Assembly: GCA_020072815.1 (NCBI GenBank)
Contig: JAIQGE010000016.1
Span: 1 to 64,000, forward strand
Direction of reading: 5' to 3'
Length of the DNA stretch: 64,000 nucleotides
Source: Terriglobia bacterium
Lineage (GTDB): Bacteria > Acidobacteriota > Terriglobia > Terriglobales > Acidobacteriaceae
Positions 1-8,742 of this stretch are shown in pieces. The stretch's first letter is position 1. Each line of letters starts with the position of its first letter. A program made the position numbers and the translations under genes. Below the pieces are notes generated by a model. That model was given only the letters and a program-made list of their open reading frames with translations, made no database searches and was not told the origin of the DNA.

Positions 1-132
<132 letters not shown>

Positions 133-352
133 AACCTGAAAGTTCCCCGACGGGTCGCCTGCTCCTCCGCCTGCGGTTGCCCGCGCGACAGATGAGCCAG
201 CAATCACAGGGAACCGCCATCCCGGCTAATAAGACGCAGCTTTGCTTTCGCAAACCAACGCCCGGAATTCACCGGATGGCATACTTACCTATTTTGTGAG
301 ATCACTCGGACTTGAATCCTCGTTTTATCTCACGACTGGCACGTTCAACCTT

Positions 353-365
353 GTTGTCAAAGACC
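353..365 (-). promoter_or_regulatory. boxA-like rRNA antitermination element
   Basis: On the minus strand this reads GGTCTTTGACAAC, close to the boxA core found in bacterial rRNA leaders, where NusB/NusE bind to allow processive transcription. It lies about 220 nt upstream of the mature 16S 5' end, a normal place for boxA. The call rests on resemblance and position only. Confidence 0.5.
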
Positions 366-915
366 GATTACGAATTCCGCCTGAGCGGCTCGCTTTCGAT
401 TTCAGACCCTCCGACCCCGAAGGCCGGCTTGTCCTCGAAACTTGACGTCCCCCGTGTCCTAAGACACTAGAGACGAACCTTTCAAACTTACCGCGAATGA
501 TCGCGTTCTGTCAACGTGAAACTCAGGGGCGAATCTTTTTGTTAAATCGATCCAGCTCTTCCTGATTTCACGCATCAAGGGAGCTTCCCCCGGGCGCGGC
601 GATTTCTCGCTAGCTGCCAGGCGCTAGCGGCTAGCTAGCTTCTTTCGCAGCACTTGCACCCCGTCAGCCTTGCTCGCGGAAAAACACGCGCGCAGGCACG
701 GGGGCGTATCAAATGTCCAAAGATCGCTTGAGGTTTTTTTAGAACCCTTCAGGAACCACTGTTCCCGAATGCTGCCCGCAGGACCTGCCTTGGGGCAAAT
801 TGTGGCTTACTTATTCGATGACCGGCAAAAGAGTCTTGATTCTTATTCTTTGTCGGGTCCCCGGCTGCGTCGGCTGGTTCCTGCATCCGGTGCCACTCAC
901 TTATCTTCGTCTTCT

Positions 916-945
916 TTTATAGCAGACCTGGGTCGGATTACGCAA
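916..945 (-). promoter_or_regulatory. candidate rRNA operon promoter
   Basis: On the minus strand TTGCGT (940-945) is followed after 18 bp by TATAAA (916-921), giving a start near 909 and a leader of about 780 nt. A second candidate, a perfect TTGACA at 509-514 with a weak -10 near 484-491, lies nearer to the gene. Either or both could drive the rRNA operon; the sequence alone does not decide. Confidence 0.35.
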
Positions 946-1034
946 GGGGCGACCTCTTAATTCTGCGAAAAGGACATGCACCAGTGAGAAAGTGGGTTCT
1001 GCCTTGTGTCGCAGCGTGCTGAATCGGTGGAATG

Positions 1035-1697
1035 TCACATGCTCCCGCCCGTCGCTTTGTGATAAACCTCCACCAATTGCTTGGCCAGCAGGCTTTCGAC
1101 AAGTTTTTCCATTGCGCTCAAGTCGGGCAGGCCGGTCTTCTTGAAGCCTTCATCTGCTGTTTCGAGGGCGCTGTAATAAGGCCCTTTGTCTTCGGCAATC
1201 AGCTCCGGAATTGTCTTGGTACCAGGGAGCCGGTAACCCAACGCTACGCAAAGAACTAGATACGAAGCTGCACGTGCCGTACGGCCGTTTCCATCAACAA
1301 AAGGATGAATCCAGTTCAGACGCCACAGGACGTACGCACAAAGGTGTACAGGAGATTTCTTGCGCCAGTTTTCGTTGACGTAGTCGCACATCTCCTCTAC
1401 GAGACCCGGAACGAGATGCGCGCCAACAGGCTGATGTTTGCTGCCTGAGATTTCTATGCCGGCGGGCCGGAATGTTCCTGCCAGAGCAGTTATTCCTTCC
1501 AAAGCTACGCGCTGCAGTCCCAAAATTGCCGACAGTCTGAATTTGAAAGGCCTTTGAGGATCGTTCCAGTATTCAATCTGCTCCGCAACGGCATCAAATT
1601 GCTTGAGGCCGTTGCTGACTTCTCTCTTGGCCTTGAGGTCCGGATCGGTAATTAGTTCGGCATCCAGCGCTCGACTGTGCCGCTCTTCATCCGTCAT
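1035..1697 (-). CDS. Fic-family adenylyltransferase (toxin)
   Basis: This 220-residue protein carries the full Fic motif at residues 131-142 (HPFVDGNGRTAR), with the catalytic His131 and the glycines and arginine that hold the nucleotide phosphates; a flap-like segment lies near residues 76-92. Fic proteins transfer AMP (rarely another nucleotide group) from the nucleotide to hydroxyl side chains of target proteins. It starts 2 nt after the stop codon of the small upstream gene, which encodes an inhibitory-helix type antitoxin, so the pair is a class I Fic toxin-antitoxin module with coupled translation. The N-terminal part lacks an obvious inhibitory helix of its own, in line with a separate antitoxin. 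The target cannot be told from sequence. Confidence 0.9.
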   Translation of the reverse strand: MTDEERHSRALDAELITDPDLKAKREVSNGLKQFDAVAEQIEYWNDPQRPFKFRLSAILGLQRVALEGITALAGTFRPAGIEISGSKHQPVGAHLVPGLVEEMCDYVNENWRKKSPVHLCAYVLWRLNWIHPFVDGNGRTARAASYLVLCVALGYRLPGTKTIPELIAEDKGPYYSALETADEGFKKTGLPDLSAMEKLVESLLAKQLVEVYHKATGGSM

Positions 1698-1699
1698 TG

Positions 1700-1873
1700 C
1701 TATTTGTCATTGCTCAGACGATCAGCTTCCTGGTCCACTAGATCTCGCGTAATTCGGTCGTTCTCAATTTTCGTGTTGCCATAAGCAAAGCTGCGACGTT
1801 GCGCTTCCTTCTCTTCGGAGGTCAGGTCCGCGTTCTTCGCCGCAGCCAAAAGTTCTTTGAGTTCGTTGGACAT
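1700..1873 (-). CDS. Fic antitoxin (VbhA/FicA-like)
   Basis: A 57-residue protein directly upstream of the Fic gene. Its middle has FAYGNTKIENDRIT, the typical context of the antitoxin inhibitory helix, whose Glu (residue 37) in the (S/T)xxxE(G/N) motif blocks productive ATP binding by Fic. Here the first motif position is Asn33, with Thr34 one residue on, so the match is slightly off consensus. I chose the ATG at 1873 because GGAGGT stands 5 nt upstream; a longer reading from a TTG four codons earlier would place that ribosome-binding site inside the gene. A TATGCT -10-like hexamer lies just upstream near 1900. Confidence 0.85.
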   Translation of the reverse strand: MSNELKELLAAAKNADLTSEEKEAQRRSFAYGNTKIENDRITRDLVDQEADRLSNDK

Positions 1874-1945
1874 GTGTACCTCCAAAAAGTGTTACCACTC
1901 TAGCATAAGATCTCCGGCCTTCTTTCGCTTTTATTTCTCAAAAAA

Positions 1946-2461
1946 TCAATGCACCCTCGGCGCGGCTTCCAGACGCTGCTTCACCATTTTGAAAAACGCC
2001 CAGACGTTGTCGGCGTCGGCGGAGGTTTGTGTAAGGCGGCGGTGGATTTTCATGGAAGGAAAGATCTTGCTGCCCTGCACGGTCAGAGTCAGCGTGGCGA
2101 ATTGCTTGCCAGGATAGGTCTCGATGCTCCACTCGCCGCCGAAGCGCCGGCGGACCACTTCTCCCAGGTAGCAGCCCCAGGTTTTGCAAATTTCGGTGAG
2201 GACGTCACTGGAGGCAGAAGCGGAGGCGGAGCCAGCGGATGTGGCAGACCCGGATGAGGGAGCACCAGTCGACGAAGTAGCACCGGCGGGCGCAGGAGAC
2301 CCAGGCAAAGGCAAGTTCTGCGCTACGCGATCAAGAATGGTCTCCAGGTCCAGCAGCGAGTTCTCGGTGAAGTCGAGTTGGGCGTGGAGGTCGCGGGCCT
2401 GCTCCACGGCCTTCTGCGCATACGATTCGGCCATGGCCGCGACGGAGGGATGGTCGGACAT
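1946..2461 (-). CDS. hypothetical protein with Ser/Ala/Gly linker
   Basis: This 171-residue protein is not recognised. It has a helical N-terminal part (about residues 1-50), a low-complexity linker rich in Ser, Ala, Gly and Pro (about 55-90), and a C-terminal mixed alpha/beta part with several conserved-looking aromatic residues (WGCYLGEV, FGGEW, VWAFFKMV). No signal peptide or membrane segment is seen, so it is probably cytosolic. I start it at the ATG at 2461; a TTG 12 codons upstream would extend it into a dispersed intergenic repeat (2492-2515), which is unlikely to be coding. No clear ribosome-binding site is visible. Confidence 0.6.
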   Translation of the reverse strand: MSDHPSVAAMAESYAQKAVEQARDLHAQLDFTENSLLDLETILDRVAQNLPLPGSPAPAGATSSTGAPSSGSATSAGSASASASSDVLTEICKTWGCYLGEVVRRRFGGEWSIETYPGKQFATLTLTVQGSKIFPSMKIHRRLTQTSADADNVWAFFKMVKQRLEAAPRVH

Positions 2462-3094
2462 AAGAGATAAGAGTGTAGCAGGGGAAGCATTCAGCAATCA
2501 GCAGTCAGCACTCAGTGAGCCCTGTCGATTTCGGTTTGCGTCGAAAACCTTTGAAACACGGAGGAACGGAGCAACCGGAGGAAGAAATTTAGCGCGAATG
2601 CACGCGAACAAACCCGAATGAGGCGGGGCGTTAGGTCAGGCGCGGGAAAAATGGTTTTGACTTCTTACGGGCCAGCGTCGTCCGCCAGACTTGGCGTTGC
2701 AACGCGGAAGAATGAGCCGGAGGAAACAAGCGCTTGGGATTAGCAAATCCCACTCATCCTCCGGTTCCTCCGTTCCTCCGCGCCTCAGGTATGTTGCCCT
2801 CGAAGTCTCAGGAGTTGATAGGGATCCCCTCGCTCCGGTCGGGATTACAGAAAGCAGCGTTCGGGATTTCAGAAAAAGCTCTGCTCCATCCCTCCGGTTC
2901 CTCAGTTCCTCCGTGTTTCAAAGGTGTTGCCCTCGAAGTCTTTGAGGCGATAGGGATCCCTCGCTCCGCTCGGGATTTCAGAAGAAACTGCGTTCGGGAT
3001 AAAAAGCAAAGAGCCACCAAACACAGAAATGCCGGGCTGGTTGGCCCGGCTCGTTTCCGTTACTGCAAAATGATGCGGTTACATCACTAATTCG
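2462..3094. repeat. intergenic region made of dispersed repeats
   Basis: About 630 bp without a credible gene. It holds a CAGTCAGCACTCAG-type unit (2492-2515), also at 8519-8549, and a unit carrying the AACACGGAGGAACGG core (2548-2584) that recurs inverted at 2756-2787 and 2889-2930 and again at 8577-8693. Two imperfect direct copies of about 95 bp (about 2755-2850 and 2885-2975) share GTTGCCCTCGAAGTCT and GATAGGGATCCC. The reading frames crossing it are translations of the repeats. Confidence 0.75.
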
Positions 3095-3328
3095 TTACAT
3101 CACCAGCGCCAAGGTTTCCAATTCCTGATGCAAGGCCTCTACGTCCCAACCCGCGCTGTCAATCCTGCCGGCGGCGTCCAAGGCCGACTCCGGCGAAATT
3201 CCGTATCCGCGTCCGGAAAGAAACATTTTGAGCAGCTCCGCTGTCTGGAATGAATCCAAGCCACCTTGCAGAAGTTCATTGCGGAGCGCCGCCACCTCAG
3301 CTACCGAGAATTTTTCTCCCATCGTCAT
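3095..3328 (-). CDS. small hypothetical protein
   Basis: A 77-residue acidic, helical protein that I do not recognise. The sequence (FSVAEVAALRNELLQGGLD... SGRGYGISPESALDAAGRID) reads like a compact three- or four-helix cytosolic protein with no membrane segment. I start it at the ATG at 3328 because GGAGG lies 8 nt upstream; a GTG three codons earlier overlaps that ribosome-binding site. It stands alone, with a repeat-filled gap downstream and 220 bp of unassigned sequence upstream. Confidence 0.6.
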   Translation of the reverse strand: MTMGEKFSVAEVAALRNELLQGGLDSFQTAELLKMFLSGRGYGISPESALDAAGRIDSAGWDVEALHQELETLALVM

Positions 3329-3547
3329 ATCCGTCACCTCCGAATCCTTAACCTGCTCTTGCTACATTAGACACGTGATACGCCCGGTTTGTTGCAAAGA
3401 AAATCAAAAATACTTGAACAGAGGTAACGGGACGAAAGTAATTCCAGCGTCCTGAACAACTTCCCGGCAACGCGCCGCCCGCGGCTTACAAAGCTTTTAC
3501 TCAGCCATGCATTTTGCTGACAAATCTTTGCCCCCGGTTAACACAAC

Positions 3548-4735
3548 TCAGTTGGCCATTTTGCTGAGATGGAGATCAAAGACGTCTTTACTCAGCAAGC
3601 AAGTCAATTCGAAGGCGCGGAAGTGGTCGCCCACCAGCTCGCGCTGGCGATAGAGCCCAGGTTCGCTGTCCACGGTCTCATGCCGTGCCGCCCAGTCTTC
3701 GAGAAAATGCTGCGCGTCTTTCATGGTGGCCTCGCCGTGCTGGCCGGTGGCGGTCATGGACTCGGCCGCGTACGACTGCAGCAGCTTGGGCCAGTACTTG
3801 TTCAGCAGCGCGTGGCTGGCAAAAATGTCAGCCCACACGATGCGCCCTCTAACAGCTACTACGACGCCAACCGCGTTTTGGTTTCGCAGTTGTTTGATCA
3901 CACTTTCATAAGACTTCTGCATGGGCTCGGTGATGTCTGCCAGCTGCTTCTGCACAACTTTGTTCTCGCGGGTCACGGCGTACGACGACGTGCCGGCAAT
4001 CTCGGCCTGCGCCGCCTGGACTTCAACCGTTGACGTCATGGTTCGTGGCGCCGACCCGCTGCTGGCGCCCACACCTCCGCCGGCGGGCGTAGCAGGCTTA
4101 GCTGGGGCTATGCTCGCGTAGGTCCTGAGCCGGGCGCTGTTCACTTCCTCCCAGACCTTCCCCTGGTCTTTATCGGCCATGGCTTTGGCGCGCACGCTGG
4201 GTTGGGCCATGAGGAACCCGGACGCGCTGAACTTTGAAGAAGTTTCCGTCCAGCGGTGGGGCTCCACGCAGAAGACCGCCAAGTCCACGGGATCGCTTTC
4301 CGCGGGGACGATGCGGTCTTTTCCCACCACTCGATCCTGTTTGCCTCCGGTCACAATTTCACCGGCCAGCAGGATCAGCGGACGCTTGGAGTTGTTGACC
4401 AGCACCAGCCGGTTGACTTCAGCGCCGCCGGACGGCCGCTGCTCGTGGGACCGCCGAATCATGCGGGGATGGAGGTTCCCGGTCTCCGTGACGACCACGT
4501 CGCCGGAACGGATGCCTTCGTCCAGGGTGATGAAATCACTGGTGTCCCGGCCCTTGCTGGTGACGACCGGATAGATGGTGAGGTCGCCGTGGGTGATAGG
4601 TTCCAGTAGTTTAAGGTCACTGACTAGTTTCGAATCGCTGATGGTCGGATTGCCCGGCGTTCCGGCGGTGGCTGAGGCCCAAAACAGCATGGCTGTAAGG
4701 GCCAGGAAAGTTCCCGTAAAGACTAGCTTTTTCAT
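3548..4735 (-). CDS. secreted DUF6569 (ARPP-1) family protein
   Basis: A 395-residue protein with an N-terminal signal peptide (Lys-Lys, hydrophobic core, likely cleavage after the ASATAG region near residue 25). The body matches the DUF6569/ARPP-1 family, with motifs such as LTIYPVV, LVLVNNSKRPLILLAGEIVTGGKQDR and VFCVEPHRW. Function is not established. A Pro/Gly/Ala linker near residues 210-230 separates the first part from a helical C-terminal part. GGAGG stands 9 nt before the ATG. It is divergent from the sigma factor gene at 4783, so the roughly 50 bp between them must hold both start regions. Confidence 0.75.
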   Translation of the reverse strand: MKKLVFTGTFLALTAMLFWASATAGTPGNPTISDSKLVSDLKLLEPITHGDLTIYPVVTSKGRDTSDFITLDEGIRSGDVVVTETGNLHPRMIRRSHEQRPSGGAEVNRLVLVNNSKRPLILLAGEIVTGGKQDRVVGKDRIVPAESDPVDLAVFCVEPHRWTETSSKFSASGFLMAQPSVRAKAMADKDQGKVWEEVNSARLRTYASIAPAKPATPAGGGVGASSGSAPRTMTSTVEVQAAQAEIAGTSSYAVTRENKVVQKQLADITEPMQKSYESVIKQLRNQNAVGVVVAVRGRIVWADIFASHALLNKYWPKLLQSYAAESMTATGQHGEATMKDAQHFLEDWAARHETVDSEPGLYRQRELVGDHFRAFELTCLLSKDVFDLHLSKMAN

Positions 4736-4782
4736 AGAAACACCCTCCAGCTTGCGTATCCCCTTGTGGTGTCAAATTAAGA

Positions 4783-5718
4783 ATGGAAAAAGGCAGCCAT
4801 CTTGCGAGTAAAATTGAACCTATCGTCACCATGAGCACTGGGCCCAGGCCGGCAGAGACTGCAGAACAATCCACCCGTTATCTCTATGAGAAAAGCGGGG
4901 GGCAACGTTACGGTCTGACCCAGGAAGAATTTTGCGTGGTGCTGGAACAAGTGGCGCTGAAGTACATTCCATCCGCGCCGCAGCAGCAGCGGGTGCAGTT
5001 CTGGCAGGAACTCAAGCTGGAAGAGCTGGCGCTGGCGCGGGCCTGCGCCGCGGGCCGCGAGCCGGCCTGGGAAGTGTTTCTCACACGCTATCGGGAACGG
5101 CTGTACGACATTGCCCGGGGCATCACCAAAGAAGATTCCAGCGCGCGCGAATTGGCGGACTCCATTTACGGCGACCTCTTCGGCACGGCGGAAAAGGCCG
5201 GCCGCCGCGTATCCCGCCTGAGCTTTTACATGGGCCGGGGGTCGCTGGAAGGCTGGCTGCGCACCGTGGTGGCGCAGGAGTTCGTGAACCGCTATCGCAA
5301 GCAAAAGCGGCTGGTGAGTCTTGAAGAACGGGAGGAAGACGGGGTACAGTTTTCCGCAGCCGCTCCCGATCCCGTGGTTCCGGCGGATGCCCGCCTGGGA
5401 GGCGCCGTAGATGACGCCCTGGGCCAGCTTTCCCCGGAGGACCGGCTCGTCCTGGGGGCCTATTACCTGGACAGCCGGACCCTGACCGAGATCGGCCGGC
5501 TGATTGGGGTACACGAATCAACCATCAGCCGGCGCCTGGAAAAGCTGCTGAAAGGCCTGCGAAAACAGGTGCTTGCGGGGCTGGTGTCCAGAGGCATGAA
5601 CCGCAGCCAGGCGGAAGAGGCGCTGGAAGCCGATGTGCGTTATTTACAGGTGGATGTGGGCAAAAAGCTGCAAGAAAACCGGGCGCAAGCGTTCCAAGAA
5701 GGTAAAGGTTCAGACTAG
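4783..5718 (+). CDS. sigma-70 family (ECF-like) RNA polymerase sigma factor
   Basis: A 311-residue protein with a sigma region 2-like segment (about residues 85-180: AWEVFLTRYRERLYDIARG through EGWLRTVVAQEFVNRYRK) and a region 4 helix-turn-helix near 210-265 (LSPEDRLVLGAYYLDSRTL, then EIGRLIGVHESTISRRLEKL). It is longer than a standard ECF sigma, with an N-terminal extension of about 70 residues. It directs RNA polymerase to a specific regulon. The next gene begins 2 nt after its stop and encodes a zinc-finger membrane protein, so the two form a sigma/anti-sigma operon. No strong ribosome-binding site precedes the first ATG; an ATG at 4831 is an alternative start. Confidence 0.85.
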   Translation: MEKGSHLASKIEPIVTMSTGPRPAETAEQSTRYLYEKSGGQRYGLTQEEFCVVLEQVALKYIPSAPQQQRVQFWQELKLEELALARACAAGREPAWEVFLTRYRERLYDIARGITKEDSSARELADSIYGDLFGTAEKAGRRVSRLSFYMGRGSLEGWLRTVVAQEFVNRYRKQKRLVSLEEREEDGVQFSAAAPDPVVPADARLGGAVDDALGQLSPEDRLVLGAYYLDSRTLTEIGRLIGVHESTISRRLEKLLKGLRKQVLAGLVSRGMNRSQAEEALEADVRYLQVDVGKKLQENRAQAFQEGKGSD

Positions 5719-5720
5719 CA

Positions 5721-7217
5721 ATGCCTGAGTTGTCCAATTTATTGAAAAACGGGCTGGCCAAGGCCAGTCAAGGGGCCGGCGTCCATCCGGATGCCGACCT
5801 GCTCACGGCTTATGCCGAACAGATTTTGACCTCCAGTGAGCGCAGCCAGGTGTTGGAACACCTGGCGGCCTGCCGCCAATGCCGTGACGTTGTTTGGCTG
5901 GCGCTGGAGCCCGTAGCGGAAGAAAAGGCGCCAGTATTGGTCGCGATGCCGCGCCGCCGCTGGTTCCTTACCCCGCAATTTGCGCTGGTGGCCGCCGTGG
6001 CAGCCATGGCCGTAGGCGTGGGAATCGTCATGCGTTTGCAGCCGTCGCAACCGGCAACGGTGCAAGAAGCCAAGGCGGTCCCTCCCGCGGCGATCAATTC
6101 CGGTTCCGCTGACTCATCGCCCGCGCAGCCGGGTTCTACAAGATCTGACTCATCGCAGCCTAGTCCCGCGGAAAGAGACGCCCGCACGAGTTCATCAGCC
6201 GCCGTTCCGCCGCCGAAAGGCATGCCAGGCTTCGCTGGAAACACGGCCAACAACCAGAAGGTTGCCGGTGCGCGGAGCTTGCAAGTGGAAGCCCGGAACG
6301 CCCCGCTGAAAGATACCGCGGGAAAGGCAGCGGCGTCAGCGACGGGTCCGGCTTCGTCAGCAAACCGGCCTGAGCCCAAGAAGAAAGATGCAGGCTCTGG
6401 CGGAGCGCAGCTGGCTTCCGCGGCGCCAGCCCGGCGAGATTACGTGAATCTGCAGATGTTCGCCTCCGATGCTTCGTATCAGGGAGCGTCCGGCGGCGAA
6501 CTGCCGTCTGCGCCGGCGCCTTCGCCGGCGGCGAGCACCATCACTCAGGCCAGAGCATTGGCCGCCGGGCAACCCACCATTTTCGCGGACATCCCCAACA
6601 ACGCGGTGAAACAAAGCCAGCGCGGAATGACCCTGTATCAGCCGCCGGCAGCGCACGAGTCTGCGGGACTGCTGGGCAAGATTGCGGACGTGGGCAAACA
6701 CATGCGGGCGAAGAGACTAGGCCCGGCGATTCCGGCCGAGGCAATCAAGAGTTTTGCCATGGCCTCAGGCGCTCCTCCCACCGATCAGGCAGCAGAAGTT
6801 GCAGCGGCCCGAACGCCGGCGAAGCCGGAAAGCATGACGCTCAAAGAGTCATCGGCATTTAGTGCGAGCGGAATGCGCGGACGAAACAACGACCAGTGGA
6901 ATGGCGGCTTGCGATGGAGCGTTGACCACGGCAAGCTTTATGACGAGGCAAAAGGCCACGCAGAGATGACCAGCGTGAGCGGCATGGAGTTTTCCATGGT
7001 CTGGCAGGGCGACGCTGAGGTCTGGGCTGGCGGCAGCCGCGCGACTCTCATCCATTCCAGCGATGGCGGCGCCACGTGGGAAAAGATTGCTCTCGGCGAC
7101 TCAGCTACCGGCACGGTGGTTGGCATTGAGGTTTCCGGCGCCAACGTTGTGGTGAAGACTTCTTCCAACCAGACATGGACCAGCCACGACGGCGGCAAGA
7201 GCTGGGTGCTTCAGTAG
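5721..7217 (+). CDS. membrane anti-sigma factor with zinc finger and C-terminal BNR-like repeats
   Basis: A 498-residue protein. Residues about 20-60 hold an anti-sigma zinc-finger signature, His-x3-Cys-x2-Cys in EHLAACRQCRD. A single membrane segment lies near 80-102, followed by a long low-complexity Pro/Ala/Ser region. The C-terminal 110 residues have two Asp-box style motifs (SSDGGATW and SHDGGKSW), as in BNR/Ycf48-like beta-propellers. The expected layout is a cytosolic finger binding the sigma factor encoded just upstream and an extracytoplasmic sensor or adhesion part. The anti-sigma role is inferred from the zinc finger and operon; the partial propeller is too short to close alone. 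Confidence 0.8.
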   Translation: MPELSNLLKNGLAKASQGAGVHPDADLLTAYAEQILTSSERSQVLEHLAACRQCRDVVWLALEPVAEEKAPVLVAMPRRRWFLTPQFALVAAVAAMAVGVGIVMRLQPSQPATVQEAKAVPPAAINSGSADSSPAQPGSTRSDSSQPSPAERDARTSSSAAVPPPKGMPGFAGNTANNQKVAGARSLQVEARNAPLKDTAGKAAASATGPASSANRPEPKKKDAGSGGAQLASAAPARRDYVNLQMFASDASYQGASGGELPSAPAPSPAASTITQARALAAGQPTIFADIPNNAVKQSQRGMTLYQPPAAHESAGLLGKIADVGKHMRAKRLGPAIPAEAIKSFAMASGAPPTDQAAEVAAARTPAKPESMTLKESSAFSASGMRGRNNDQWNGGLRWSVDHGKLYDEAKGHAEMTSVSGMEFSMVWQGDAEVWAGGSRATLIHSSDGGATWEKIALGDSATGTVVGIEVSGANVVVKTSSNQTWTSHDGGKSWVLQ

Positions 7218-7333
7218 CTGTCGCTTCGCTCCAAACCGCCGGCGCGCATGGCTCCTTATTACATCCTTCTGCTCCTCACACAGGCCGCTCGACGCGCGAG
7301 CCGGTCTCGCGGCCGATGTATAATTCGCGCTAG

Positions 7334-7492
7334 ATGCTCCTCAAAATAGCCCTCTTAGTGTGGTTCGTGGCGTTCGCCGTGTCCCTGTTCGCCAAGGCGG
7401 AAGGCCGCGTGTGGATGATGCGTCTGTTTGCCGGCGGCTTCGGCCTGTTGCTGCTGTGGGCGCTGATTCAGGTGATGCGGCGGGTGATATAG
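7334..7492 (+). CDS. small two-helix membrane protein
   Basis: A 52-codon frame from ATG at 7334 to TAG at 7490-7492. The product has two hydrophobic stretches (about residues 5-20, LVWFVAFAVSLFA, and 33-47, FAGGFGLLLLWALIQV) joined by a short charged loop with AEGRVWMMR, and a basic C-terminal end (MRRVI). This is the make-up of a small inner-membrane protein. No strong ribosome-binding site is seen and I do not recognise the family. It sits between the anti-sigma gene and the convergent pyrH. Confidence 0.45.
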   Translation: MLLKIALLVWFVAFAVSLFAKAEGRVWMMRLFAGGFGLLLLWALIQVMRRVI

Positions 7493-7560
7493 GATGGTGC
7501 GCTTCTCACGACATGCCATCCCGAACCCCGTCGGCGAACCTTGGTGAGCCGGAGGAGCGT

Positions 7561-7659
7561 GAGGGACCTGCTCCGCTGGTTCTGGGTTCCGCAATATCGT
7601 TCCTGATTTGATTAGAAAAGATCGTCGCTTCGAATCAGCAGCAGCGGAGCAGGTTCCTC
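7561..7659. repeat. long inverted repeat
   Basis: Positions 7561-7578 and 7642-7659 are inverted copies matching at 17 of 18 bases (GAGGgACCTGCTCCGCTG arm) around a 63 bp spacer. They lie in the 286 bp gap between the small membrane protein and the pyrH stop; the rest of that gap holds nothing I can assign. It could fold in RNA from either strand, but has no T tract typical of a terminator. Confidence 0.6.
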
Positions 7660-7778
7660 AGCCTCGCATAGAGATTACGTTAGAACACGAAACTTCGCGG
7701 CTCGGCTTCGGAATGGCACGTCGTGGATAAGAGACGTTTGATTCGCCCGGGGCGATTTCAGGACTGACGAAGGCTGAG

Positions 7779-8489
7779 TTACGCGGAAACCAGCGATCCC
7801 ACCTTCTCGCCCAGCACCACGCGCTTGATATTTCCGTGGACATTCAAATTGAAGACCACAATCGGCAGGCTGTTTTCCTGGCAGAGGGAGATGGCGGTGG
7901 CGTCCATGACGCGCAGGCCGCGCTTGAGGACTTCAATATAGCTGATGGTCTCAATCATGGTGGCGGTGGTGACCACCTTGGGGTCGGCATCGTAAATACC
8001 GTCAACTTTGGTGGCCTTCATGATCACGTCAGCCTTGATCTCCATGGCGCGGAGGGACGCGGCGGTGTCGGTGGAGAAATAAGGATTGCCGGTGCCGCCG
8101 GCGAAGATGACCACGCGGCCTTTTTCCATATGGCGCAAAGCGCGGCGGCGGATAAACGGCTCGGCGATCTGGTGCATCTCCAGCGCGGACATCACGCGGG
8201 TATGCACGCCTTGTTTTTCCAGCGCGTCCTGCAGGGCCAGGGAGTTGATGACGGTGGCCAGCATGCCCATGTGGTCGGCGGAGACGCGGTCCATGTCGCG
8301 CGCCTGCTCGGCCACGCCGCGGAAGAAATTCCCGCCGCCGACAACCAGCGCGATCTCCACGCCGAGTTCGCGGACCTCTCTGATTTCTCCGGCGATGGCG
8401 TGAATGCGCTGGGTCTCAACGCCAAAACCTTTGTCCCCGGCCAGGGCCTCGCCGGAGAGCTTGAGAAGAATGCGCTTAAAAGCCAGCAT
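7779..8489 (-). CDS. pyrH: UMP kinase
   Basis: A 236-residue protein, the usual length for bacterial UMP kinase, which phosphorylates UMP to UDP with ATP in pyrimidine nucleotide synthesis. Family marks include KLSGEAL near the start, the [10 protein letters not shown] nucleotide loop (about residues 49-58), [15 protein letters not shown], and the [13 protein letters not shown] segment near 160-172. It belongs to the amino acid kinase fold and acts in the cytosol as a hexamer. In most bacteria it follows rpsB-tsf and precedes frr; here it lies about 12 kb from tsf on the same strand and stands alone. A TATACT -10-like hexamer sits at 8500-8505 just before the start, which would give an almost leaderless mRNA. 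Confidence 0.97.
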   Translation of the reverse strand: MLAFKRILLKLSGEALAGDKGFGVETQRIHAIAGEIREVRELGVEIALVVGGGNFFRGVAEQARDMDRVSADHMGMLATVINSLALQDALEKQGVHTRVMSALEMHQIAEPFIRRRALRHMEKGRVVIFAGGTGNPYFSTDTAASLRAMEIKADVIMKATKVDGIYDADPKVVTTATMIETISYIEVLKRGLRVMDATAISLCQENSLPIVVFNLNVHGNIKRVVLGEKVGSLVSA

Positions 8490-8742
8490 ACTGAGGATAA
8501 GTATAGCAGCGGAAAGAAGCAGTCAGCCGTCAGCACTCAGCTTTCAGCCGGGCAGCGATTGTCGAAAAACCCAAGCCCAAAACCTTTGCAACACGGAGGA
8601 ACGGGGGTAGCGGAGGATTTGAGGCGTGCAATCCTCGCAATACCACTGAATCAATTTCCTCCGCTTACTCCTCTGTCCTCCGTGTCTCAAGGTTCTATTG
8701 TCATTGTGAATGCAGCTTCAAGGCTGAGTGCTGAGTGCTTCT
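8490..8742. repeat. intergenic dispersed repeats
   Basis: The gap between pyrH and the next permease is nearly filled by repeats shared with 2492-2930: a CAGTCAGC/CAGCACTCAG unit (8519-8549) with an inverted piece at 8722-8738, and the CACGGAGGAACGG unit at 8577-8618 with an inverted copy at 8658-8693. The last two face each other and could pair. No gene is seen. Confidence 0.7.

Larger units (their letters stand above)
133..1034 (-). other. rRNA operon leader and upstream region, no gene
   Basis: About 900 bp between the 16S 5' end and the convergently placed Fic gene holds no convincing reading frame. Read on the minus strand it contains a boxA-like element and two promoter-like pairs (separate entries), as expected for a long rRNA leader. 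Positions 604-640 hold short AGCTAGC/GCTAGCGGCTAGC repeats resembling others at 21432 and 40777. The open frames here have no ribosome-binding site and no recognisable protein similarity. Confidence 0.6.
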
